A stretch of DNA of 10,928 nucleotides. It comes from Planctomycetaceae bacterium UBA4655. Its GTDB lineage: Bacteria; Planctomycetota; Planctomycetia; Pirellulales; UBA1268. Positions within the stretch are counted from its first letter, which is position 1; each line of letters opens with the position of its first letter. The stretch is taken from NCBI GenBank assembly GCA_002405515.1, contig DHLZ01000216.1, positions 6,416-17,343 of the forward strand, in the 5' to 3' direction. The notes under the pieces were generated by a model. It was not told the origin of the DNA. It saw nothing but the letters and a program-made list of their open reading frames with translations, and ran no database searches. Positions 1 through 7,596 of this stretch are shown one piece after another. A program made the translations under genes and the position numbers.

Positions 1-202
1 CGGCCTGCCGCGTCTCCTCGTCGAGCCCGTGGCAATTGAAGCAGTGGGTCGCGAGGATGGGCCGGACGTCGCGGGTGTAGGAGAGTCGTTCCGTCGGCGC
101 GGCGGCCCGCGCGGACAGGCCCGACAACGCGAGGCAGGCCGACAGTAGGACGACGGGGCCGATCGCTTTCGAACGCCTTCGTTCGCCGAGTTTGGTAGAC
201 AA
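1..202 (-). CDS. Secreted planctomycete cytochrome C-domain protein, N-terminal fragment
   Basis: This is the first 67 codons of a gene that continues beyond the left edge. It opens with a positively charged stretch (KLGERRRSK, residues 4-12), a hydrophobic core (residues 13-31) and a small-residue ARAAA region, which together make a Sec signal peptide. Next comes the typical start of the planctomycete cytochrome C domain: YTRDVRPIL, then a heme-binding CFNCH motif (Cys54, Cys57, His58). Proteins that begin this way usually go on to DUF1549 and DUF1553, or to other c-type cytochrome domains, and act outside the cytoplasm; the rest is not visible here. No ATG is available in frame. The TTG at 200-202 sits eight bases after a GGAGGA ribosome binding site and is the best start. 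It lies 19 bases after the DUF1501 stop, so it is probably the third gene of that operon. Confidence 0.85.
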   Translation of the reverse strand, partial: MSTKLGERRRSKAIGPVVLLSACLALSGLSARAAAPTERLSYTRDVRPILATHCFNCHGLDEETRQA

Positions 203-210
203 GGCAGCCG

Positions 211-216
211 TCCTCC
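211..216 (-). promoter_or_regulatory. Ribosome binding site deciding a TTG start
   Basis: On the minus strand this reads GGAGGA, a near-perfect Shine-Dalgarno sequence eight bases before TTG at 200-202. No ATG or GTG competes at this distance and the TTG opens a clean signal peptide, so the site fixes the start of the left-edge gene. It lies between the stop codon of the DUF1501 gene and the next start. Confidence 0.75.
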
Positions 217-221
217 GCGAT

Positions 222-1670
<1,449 letters not shown>

Positions 1671-1678
1671 CGGAGTCC

Positions 1679-4600
1679 TCACGGGCACATGAAGGTTTCG
1701 TCGAGGTTCAGGATCACGTTGGCGACCACGGTCCAGGCCGCCAGGTCGGCGACGTCCGTTCCTGCCGGCGCCGGGCCGAGCGGGTCGGTGGCCATTTTTC
1801 GCGCCGCCTCGAGGTTGGCAGCGTAGTCGGCCGCGGCCTCGGCATGGAGACGAACGAGACGCTCGGATTCCTGCGGGTTGGGACCGCGGGCGAGCACGAG
1901 ACGAAACCCGCGGGCCGCCCGCGTCGCGGCCGCGTCGCCCCCTTCGTTCACCATCCGGCGGGCGAGCGCCTGCGCCGCCTCGACATAGACGGGGTCGTTG
2001 AGCGTGACGAGCGCCTGGAGCGGCGTGTTCGTCCGCGGCCGGCGGATCGTGCACACCTCGCGTGCCGGGGCGTCGAAGACGGCCATCGACGGGTAGGGAT
2101 TGCTCCGTTTCCAGCTCGTATAGATGGCGCGTCGATAGCGGTCCTCCCCCTCGCTCGTCGTCCAGTCGATGCTGCGGCCGAAGGCGGCGCCGAGGCCGAA
2201 GGCGGGCTGCGGCGGCCGCACGCTCGGGCCCCCCTTCTTCCGCGACAGGAGTCCGGAGGCAGCCAGCGCCTGGTCGCGGATCACCTCCGCCGGGAGCCGC
2301 ACCCGCGGACCGCAGGACACGAGCCTATTTTCCGGGTCGCGGGCGACGACGTCGGGCGGGCACTTCGACGTCTGACGGTAGGCGGCACTGGTCACGATCA
2401 GCCGCAGGATCGCCTTCGTGTCCCATTCCCTGGCGACGAGTTCCGTGGCCAGCCAGTCGAGCAGTTCGGGATGGCTTGGCAGTTCTCCCTGACTGCCGAA
2501 CTCCTCGCTCGTGGAGACAAGGCCGATGCCGAAGACCCGCTCCCAGAGCCGGTTCACCACGACGCGGGCGGTGAGCGGGTTTCGCGGATCGACAATCCAC
2601 CTCGCGAGCGTGAGCCGGTCGAACCGGTCTCCTCCGACGGCCGGCGCCGGGTTGAAGATCGCCGGCACGCCCTCCGCCACGGCGTCGCCCAGATTCCTCC
2701 AGTTGCCGCGCACATGGATGTGGGTGGTCCGACGTTTCCCTGCCGGAAGTTCTTGCATCACGGGCACTGAATCCAACGGCGGCAGGGCTGCAAATCGTTG
2801 CCGCAGGTCGTCGAAGATCCGGCGGGCCGGCTGGAACTCCGGTGGTTCGCGTCCGTCTTTGGCCTGGGGCTGCCTGAACTGTGGTATATTCTTTTCGATT
2901 TCCACGATCTGACTGCGCAGTGACTGTCGCTCGGCGGCGACCGGATCGAATGGGAGAAGCGTGGGGGCGTCCCCTCGCTTGTCGGAGTCGGCGGTGTTGT
3001 TCAGAACCGCGAAGGCTTGGAAGTATTCCCGCTGCGAGAGCGGGTCGTACTTGTGGTCGTGGCACTGGGCGCAGGCCATCGTCGTGCCCATCCAGACGCT
3101 GAACGTGGTGTTGACCCGGTCAATGACGGCGACCGTGCGAAACTCCTCGTCATCAGTTCCTCCCTCGTCGTTGGTGGGCGTGTTGCGATGAAAGGCGGTC
3201 GCGATCCGGTCGTCGATCGTGGCGTTGGGCAGCAGGTCGCCGGCCAGTTGGCGGATCGTGAACTGGTCGAACGGCATGTTGGCGTCGTAGGCCCGAATCA
3301 CCCAGTCGCGCCAGCCCCAGATCGTCCGCGGGTTGTCCTCAGCGTAGCCGCAGCTGTCTGCATACCGGGCGAGGTCGAGCCACTGTCGGGCCATGTGCTC
3401 ACCGAACCCGTCGTGCGCGAGCAGGCCGGCGACGAGTTTCTCGACGGCATCAGGCGAGCGGTCGGCGACGAAGGCATCGACCGCCTCCGGCGTGGGCGGC
3501 AGGCCGGTGAGGTCGAGGGACAGCCGCCGCGCGAGCGTCACCCGGTCGGCCTCGGGCTGCGGCGCGAGCCCTTCCGCCTCGAGCCGCGCCAGAATGAAGC
3601 GGTCGATGTCGTTCCGCGGCCAGGGTGCGTTTTTCACCGCCGGCACGGCGGGCCGCCGCGGCGGCACATAGGCCCAGTGCGGTTCGTACGACGCGCCGCT
3701 TGCGATCCAGCGCCGCAGGAGGTCGATCTGCCGGGGAGTGAGCGGCGGCCCGGTCTCTGGCGGGGGCATGACGACGGCCGGATCGGAGGCGGTGATCCGC
3801 TCGATGACCGCGCTCTGGTCGGGCTTTCCGGGAACGATCGCACGACGACCGTCGAGGTCGGCCGTCGCGCCCTCGAACGTGTCGAGCCGCAGGCCGTCGG
3901 GGCCGCCGCCGTGGCGATCCGCCCCGTCGGGTCCGTGGCAGCGGATGCAGCGGTTGGAGAGCAGGCCCTTGATGTCGTGGGAAAACGAGACTTTCTCCGG
4001 GGAAGCCGCCGGCTTCTCGGCCTGCCGCGGCGGGAACAGTCCAAGCCGCTCGATGACGTCGATCATGCGGCCGGCGACGACCTTCATGCCGGCATAGCTC
4101 CAGTGATTGTCGTCACGGAGCGCCGCGTCGCGGGTCTCGACCGAGTAGACGCCCTGCATCTCGGCGCAGATCTCCGCGATGGCCGCGTTGAAGGCCTCGT
4201 AGCGGGGCATGAACCGCGTCATCACGATCGGCGGATCGCCGCCGACCTCCTGCCGCAGGCGGGCCAGATGGTCCTTGACGTCCTGCTTCCACCGGGCGAC
4301 GGGCGTTTTGGCGATCGCATCGTTGATGCCGAGCGAGAAAAAGATGACGGGCCGCAGCGGCCGGTCGGCCAGCAGTTTCTTCGCGGCGGCCACCCGCGTG
4401 CGGAAGGTGTCGAAGTACTTCCCGTTGGGGGCCCATTGGCCGATCGTGCTGCCGCCCTGGCCGGTCTTGACGAGATACACGGGCAGGCTGTCGGCGGGCA
4501 GACGCTCGACCCGGTTGGCCAGTTCGAGTTCGATGCCGTGCGTGGCGGACGGATCGAGACGGTCGTGCCCGATCAGGTTGTTGGTGCCGATGTCGAGCGG

Positions 4601-4804
4601 CTGGAAGGCGAGCGTGGCATTGTCAAGAATCTGCACGGCCGGGCGGGGAGCGACTTCTTCCGGGGTCGCGTCGGCGTTGACCGCGTAGCCGCCGGAATTG
4701 CTCTCGCCCGTGACGATCACCAGCAGCCGCGGGGGTGGCGGAGCGGCCCCGGTGACCACCAGTGCGGCGAGGGCCAGGCAGGCGACCGCGAGTTTACGAC
4801 ACAT
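1679..4804 (-). CDS. SGNH esterase - cytochrome C - DUF1549 - DUF1553 fusion protein
   Basis: This 1041-residue secreted protein begins with a Sec signal peptide (MCRKLAVACLALAALVV). Residues 26-255 look like an SGNH/GDSL hydrolase of the carbohydrate-esterase type. The catalytic blocks are visible: GESN with nucleophile Ser35, a GQGGS oxyanion loop at 115-119, GIND at 159-162, and DDNHW with Asp231 and His234. Residues 272-375 form a planctomycete cytochrome C domain with CIRCH at 286-290 and a MPPP motif near 346. DUF1549 follows at about 395-600, with a second CAQCH at 578-582. DUF1553 spans about 725-980, including NRLWERVFG and RRPRTNTPLQAL. Cytochrome-DUF1549-DUF1553 proteins are common in planctomycetes, but the esterase at the front is unusual. 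I infer deacetylation or similar de-esterification of a polysaccharide, with the heme domain in an undefined redox or binding role. The ATG at 4802-4804 was chosen for the signal peptide; a GTG at 4891 would add 29 residues in front of it. It heads the operon. Confidence 0.9.
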   Translation of the reverse strand: MCRKLAVACLALAALVVTGAAPPPPRLLVIVTGESNSGGYAVNADATPEEVAPRPAVQILDNATLAFQPLDIGTNNLIGHDRLDPSATHGIELELANRVERLPADSLPVYLVKTGQGGSTIGQWAPNGKYFDTFRTRVAAAKKLLADRPLRPVIFFSLGINDAIAKTPVARWKQDVKDHLARLRQEVGGDPPIVMTRFMPRYEAFNAAIAEICAEMQGVYSVETRDAALRDDNHWSYAGMKVVAGRMIDVIERLGLFPPRQAEKPAASPEKVSFSHDIKGLLSNRCIRCHGPDGADRHGGGPDGLRLDTFEGATADLDGRRAIVPGKPDQSAVIERITASDPAVVMPPPETGPPLTPRQIDLLRRWIASGASYEPHWAYVPPRRPAVPAVKNAPWPRNDIDRFILARLEAEGLAPQPEADRVTLARRLSLDLTGLPPTPEAVDAFVADRSPDAVEKLVAGLLAHDGFGEHMARQWLDLARYADSCGYAEDNPRTIWGWRDWVIRAYDANMPFDQFTIRQLAGDLLPNATIDDRIATAFHRNTPTNDEGGTDDEEFRTVAVIDRVNTTFSVWMGTTMACAQCHDHKYDPLSQREYFQAFAVLNNTADSDKRGDAPTLLPFDPVAAERQSLRSQIVEIEKNIPQFRQPQAKDGREPPEFQPARRIFDDLRQRFAALPPLDSVPVMQELPAGKRRTTHIHVRGNWRNLGDAVAEGVPAIFNPAPAVGGDRFDRLTLARWIVDPRNPLTARVVVNRLWERVFGIGLVSTSEEFGSQGELPSHPELLDWLATELVAREWDTKAILRLIVTSAAYRQTSKCPPDVVARDPENRLVSCGPRVRLPAEVIRDQALAASGLLSRKKGGPSVRPPQPAFGLGAAFGRSIDWTTSEGEDRYRRAIYTSWKRSNPYPSMAVFDAPAREVCTIRRPRTNTPLQALVTLNDPVYVEAAQALARRMVNEGGDAAATRAARGFRLVLARGPNPQESERLVRLHAEAAADYAANLEAARKMATDPLGPAPAGTDVADLAAWTVVANVILNLDETFMCP

Positions 4805-4830
4805 GGGATGACCGCTCGGGACTGCGGTGC

Positions 4831-4866
4831 TTGGCTTCGAGGGGCGTTTGGCTTCGCGGATTGGCT
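4831..4866. repeat. Triple TTGGCT direct repeat in the leader of the fusion gene
   Basis: TTGGCTTCG occurs at 4831-4839 and 4848-4856, and a shorter TTGGCT occurs at 4861-4866. All are in the same orientation, with start-to-start distances of 17 and 13 bases. They lie just upstream of the preferred ATG at 4804, in the untranslated leader. If translation instead began at GTG 4891 they would fall in codons. They could bind a protein or be chance; no known operator is recognised. Confidence 0.45.
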
Positions 4867-4972
4867 CCCATATCGGCCGACCTTCCGCCACGGTTTTTCG
4901 GTCAACCAGGATTTGCCCATGAATCAGCTTAAAAACCTATGAAGTGTAGCCCGATGGATGGCTTGGTCGAGA

Positions 4973-5004
4973 GGTAGCGTAGAATAATCTGTAAAGGTAG
5001 CGTA
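4973..5004. repeat. Paired GGTAGCGTA direct repeats before the DUF4143 gene
   Basis: Two exact 9-base copies lie at 4973-4981 and 4996-5004, 23 bases apart, which is roughly two turns of the helix. They flank a TAGAATAAT stretch that could be a -10 region. The second copy sits inside a partial inverted repeat, CTGTA (4989-4993) and TACAG (5003-5007). The layout fits a tandem operator, but no matching regulator lies in the window. Confidence 0.45.
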
Positions 5005-5032
5005 CAGAAACGTTGGATAGTAGTTTTGTGGC

Positions 5033-6313
5033 ATGCCTCCGCCGCGATATCTGCACCGAACCGTTGATGCTCCGCTCGACACGCTCTTGGGCGGTCTGCC
5101 TGCGATTGCTATCGAAGGGCCGAAGGGCGTGGGCAAAACCCGCACGGCCCGCCGTCGCGCGTCGACTTTTTTCGATCTCTCGGACCCCGCGACGCTCGAG
5201 CTCGTGGGGGGCGATCCGGCCCGAGTCATCGCGGCTCCTCCTCCCGTGGTGATCGACGAGTGGCAGTGCTTTCCGGCCGTGTGGGATCATGTCCGCCGCG
5301 CGGTGGACGACGACCCGACGCCCGGGCGGTTTCTCCTCACCGGTTCGGCCTCGCCAGCGGAGCGGTCCACGCATTCCGGCGCCGGACGGATCGTGCGGCT
5401 GCGGATGCGGCCGTTGTCGCTGGCGGAAAGGGGAGTCTCGCGGCCGACCGTCTCGTTGGCCGCACTGCTGAGCGGCTCCCGGCCAGCGGTGCGCGGGACG
5501 TGTGCACTGCGGCTGGCCGACTACGCCAACGAGGTGGTGGCCGGGGGATTTCCCGGGCTCAGGCAGCGCGACGTCTCCGTCAGAAAGACGGCCCTCGATG
5601 GATACCTCGATCGTGTCCTCGATCGCGATGTGCCTGAGGCGGGTCAGAGTATCCGGCGACCCGACGCCCTGCGACGGTGGCTGACGGCATATGCCGCGGC
5701 CACCGCCACGACCGCGACCTTCGAAACGATTCGCGACGCGGCCACCGGCGGCTCGGCCACGAAGCCGGCCAAGACGACCGTGCTGACCTACCGAGACGTG
5801 CTTGAACGCATCTGGATCCTCGATCCCGTGGAGGCATGGCTTCCCACCCGCAACCACTTACGGACGCTCACCGTGGGCCCGAGGCATCATCTCGCCGATC
5901 CGGCCCTTGCCGCGAGACTGCTCGGCATGGACGCCGACGCGCTGCTGCACGGCCGAACGGGCGGCCCCGCGATCCCGCGAGACGGCACGCTCTTGGGCTC
6001 GCTCTTCGAATCGCTCGTGGCGCTGGGGGTGCGGGTCGCGGCCGAGGCGGCGGGTGCCCGAGTGCGGCACCTCCGCACCGCCGAGGGCAAGCGGGAGGTG
6101 GACCTGATCGTCGTCCGCGACGACCAGCGGATCGTGGCGATCGAGGTCAAGCTGTCGCAGACGGTCGACGACGACGACATGCGGCATCTCCGGTGGTTGG
6201 CGGAGCGAATCGGCGACGACCTGCTCGACGCGGTGGTGGTGACGACCGGCGGCGAAGCGTACCGCCGCGCCGACGGGATCGCAGTCGTGCCCGCCGGGGC
6301 ACTTGGGCCGTGA
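5033..6313 (+). CDS. DUF4143-type AAA ATPase with a C-terminal PD-(D/E)xK-like fold
   Basis: This 426-residue protein has an N-terminal P-loop ATPase: Walker A GPKGVGKT at 29-36, Walker B VVIDEW with Asp75-Glu76, and a sensor strand FLLTGSAS at 100-107. The middle (about 165-300) matches the helical, winged-helix-like linker seen in this family. The C-terminal DUF4143 region has a nuclease-like pattern, EVD at 355-357 followed by EVK at 371-373, within LIVVRDDQ..AIEVKL. Such proteins are cytoplasmic and widespread, with patchy distribution in bacteria and archaea; their function is unknown. The pattern may be a nuclease relic or a DNA-binding fold. The ATG at 5033 opens directly into family sequence (YLHRTVDAPL) but has no clear ribosome binding site. 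The gene stands alone, divergent from the secreted-protein operon and convergent with the next gene, and ends in TGATGA. Transfer into this locus is plausible but unproven. Confidence 0.87.
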   Translation: MPPPRYLHRTVDAPLDTLLGGLPAIAIEGPKGVGKTRTARRRASTFFDLSDPATLELVGGDPARVIAAPPPVVIDEWQCFPAVWDHVRRAVDDDPTPGRFLLTGSASPAERSTHSGAGRIVRLRMRPLSLAERGVSRPTVSLAALLSGSRPAVRGTCALRLADYANEVVAGGFPGLRQRDVSVRKTALDGYLDRVLDRDVPEAGQSIRRPDALRRWLTAYAAATATTATFETIRDAATGGSATKPAKTTVLTYRDVLERIWILDPVEAWLPTRNHLRTLTVGPRHHLADPALAARLLGMDADALLHGRTGGPAIPRDGTLLGSLFESLVALGVRVAAEAAGARVRHLRTAEGKREVDLIVVRDDQRIVAIEVKLSQTVDDDDMRHLRWLAERIGDDLLDAVVVTTGGEAYRRADGIAVVPAGALGP

Positions 6314-6326
6314 TGAACGCCGATCC

Positions 6327-6370
6327 ATTCGCCGGATCTCAATTCGCCGGATCAGTGGGCGGCCGGATCA
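6327..6370. repeat. GCCGGATC repeat cluster between convergent genes
   Basis: ATTCGCCGGATC occurs exactly twice, at 6327-6338 and 6342-6353, 15 bases apart. A shorter GCCGGATCA lies at 6362-6370. The second copy overlaps the stop codon of the LarA-like gene, and the third is in its last codons. GATCC at 6322-6326 and GGATC at 6334-6338 can pair as a five-base stem with a seven-base loop, which is weak as a terminator and has no T-run. A small tandem duplication is the simplest reading. Confidence 0.6.
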
Positions 6371-7536
6371 GGGGCGATTGATGGAAGCATCCGGTCGGCT
6401 TCGTGGAGCACGGCGACGCTGCGGGCACGCTTGGCGAGCCGCTGGATCGTCTCCGGCGAATCGGCGTGGCCGAAGGCGAGATCCTCGACCGTCTCCTCGT
6501 CGAGCGCCGAGAGGAGCACGAGCCGCCGCCCGCCAAGGCCGCGGTGGAACCTGCGGGCGAGGAAGGCGTCGGCGATGAGGGCGGGGTCGTCGCTCCCCTC
6601 CGCCTCCCGCACGAGCGGGCCCAGCGGCAGCCCCTGTCGCCAGCGGGCGAAGACCGGGCCGGGCCGCGTGCACAGCCGGCTCGCGACGCAGATCGTGCCA
6701 TCCGCGGCGGTGATCCTCGCCGCGGCCGCCACGGCTCGCACCAGCCGTTCGAAATCAGGCGCCGCGCCGGCGGGCTCGTGGAGCGAGGCGATCGAACACT
6801 CGACGGCTGCGGCTACCGTCGGCTTCCAGCCGGATGCGGCCTCCTTCGCGGCACGAAGGCTCGCCGCGGGGGAATCGAAGACGGCCCCGGCGACGCTGCT
6901 GCCGGCTCCGGGGATGATGCGAAGGCTCGCGAGCAATCCGAGCTTGTCGATCACCTCGCCGAGCGAATCCCGCCAGGCGGCAAGCGCCGCGTGCGGCCCG
7001 TCGAGCAGCCGGCGGGCGAGCGACTCGCGGCACGACTTTCGCGAGAAGGCGGGAAAGATCTCGCCGTCGATGCCGCGGCCCGAGAGCGATGCATCCCAGT
7101 TCCATTCGGCGACCGTCACGACGCAGTCGGCGTCGATGATCTCTCGCGCGAGGTAGATCGGGTTGGCCTCGGCGTCGGCGGCGAGGTAGCTCGTGCGGGA
7201 GTCGTCGGCCGTCGCGAAGTCGGCCGAACGCAGGACCGTGACGTCCGCTTCGGCGACGCCGCCGGCGGCGAGCGCCTCGATCACGGCGGCGACCACCGCC
7301 TGCTCCTCGGCGAGTTCTCCCGCGATCGCGATCGTCACGCGGTCGCCGGGGACGACGTGGGATGTGAGCGGCGGAACCTCGTGCGGTTCGGCGAGAGCCG
7401 ACCGCACGATCCGCGAGGCCTCGCTCCCCCGCCCTCCCGCCGGCCCGCTCAGGTCGAAAACCGTCGCCTGGGGCAGTTCGAGGTCGAGCGGCGTCCCGCT
7501 CCCCCACTCGAGCACGACCTCGCGGGATGCGGTCAC
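6352..7536 (-). CDS. LarA/DUF2088-like protein with degenerate motifs
   Basis: This 394-residue protein follows the layout of the lactate racemase (LarA) N-terminal domain, DUF2088. It has the opening VLEWGSGTPLDLELP, then an ALAEPHEVPPLTSHVVPGDRVTIAIAGE stretch (47-74), then a helix and LAAGGVAEADVTVLRSADFA, and DADCVVTVAEW at 135-145. LarA enzymes use a nickel-pincer cofactor tethered to a lysine. They normally show TRP after the DRVTI-like strand, GTHR after the ITVL-like strand, and a pH..aG.sGG.K segment. Here these read IAGELAEEQ, LRSADFA and WNWDASLSGRGIDGE, so the usual catalytic His and Lys appear to be missing. It is probably cytoplasmic, with no signal peptide. Racemase activity is unlikely; a changed reaction or a non-catalytic role is inferred. 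The start is GTG at 7534-7536 with only a weak purine-rich upstream region. Family assignment rests on motif order, not on an alignment. Confidence 0.75.
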   Translation of the reverse strand: MTASREVVLEWGSGTPLDLELPQATVFDLSGPAGGRGSEASRIVRSALAEPHEVPPLTSHVVPGDRVTIAIAGELAEEQAVVAAVIEALAAGGVAEADVTVLRSADFATADDSRTSYLAADAEANPIYLAREIIDADCVVTVAEWNWDASLSGRGIDGEIFPAFSRKSCRESLARRLLDGPHAALAAWRDSLGEVIDKLGLLASLRIIPGAGSSVAGAVFDSPAASLRAAKEAASGWKPTVAAAVECSIASLHEPAGAAPDFERLVRAVAAAARITAADGTICVASRLCTRPGPVFARWRQGLPLGPLVREAEGSDDPALIADAFLARRFHRGLGGRRLVLLSALDEETVEDLAFGHADSPETIQRLAKRARSVAVLHEADRMLPSIAPDPAAH

Positions 7537-7541
7537 GATCG

Positions 7542-7571
7542 TTCACCCGCCGGGGAACCGTCCGCTACTAT
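7542..7571 (+). promoter_or_regulatory. Possible promoter for the thioredoxin-domain lipoprotein
   Basis: TTCACC at 7542-7547 and TACTAT at 7566-7571 are separated by 18 bases. Each matches the sigma-70 consensus at four of six positions. The -35 candidate is only five bases beyond the GTG start of the divergent LarA-like gene, in a 60-base intergenic region. Sigma preferences of planctomycetes are poorly known, so this is tentative. Confidence 0.3.
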
Positions 7572-7580
7572 CGTGGCACC

Positions 7581-7587
7581 AAGGAGG
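7581..7587 (+). promoter_or_regulatory. Ribosome binding site of the thioredoxin-domain lipoprotein
   Basis: AAGGAGG lies nine bases before ATG 7597. It favours that start over the three later in-frame ATGs (7609, 7624, 7633) and over the long upstream open frame. Confidence 0.65.
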
Positions 7588-7596
7588 GACGAGTCG

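Larger units (their letters stand above)
4805..5032. promoter_or_regulatory. Divergent intergenic region between the fusion gene and the DUF4143 ATPase
   Basis: This 228-base region holds the leaders and promoters of two divergent genes and is visibly AT-richer than its surroundings from about 4893 on. On the minus strand TCGACC and TACACT, 16 bases apart (4965-4970 and 4943-4948), resemble a weak sigma-70 promoter for the operon. The plus strand has TAGAAT at 4980-4985 without a well-spaced -35 box. Neither gene has a good Shine-Dalgarno sequence at its chosen start. Two repeat sets, listed separately, could be regulator sites. No small gene is convincing here. Confidence 0.5.

Noticed and set aside
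1671..2054. 128-codon upstream extension of the DUF1501 frame
   Set aside because: It overlaps the end of the fusion gene in another frame, while a Tat signal and GAGGA site mark the start at 1670.
3017..4942. Plus-strand open frame of 641 codons
   Set aside because: It is fully antisense to the esterase-cytochrome fusion gene, has no recognisable domain, and is rich in Arg, Gly, Val and Asp as expected of a GC-rich shadow frame.
4989..5007. LexA-like box CTGT...ACAG
   Set aside because: The half-sites are 11 bases apart rather than the eight of the classic box, and no SOS gene follows.
5033..6313. Restriction-modification or toxin-antitoxin gene
   Set aside because: The PD-(D/E)xK-like pattern alone is not enough; there is no methylase, antitoxin-sized partner or specificity subunit nearby.
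6403..7596. Upstream extension of the lipoprotein frame
   Set aside because: It is antisense to the LarA-like gene, and a signal peptide and ribosome binding site mark the real start at 7597.
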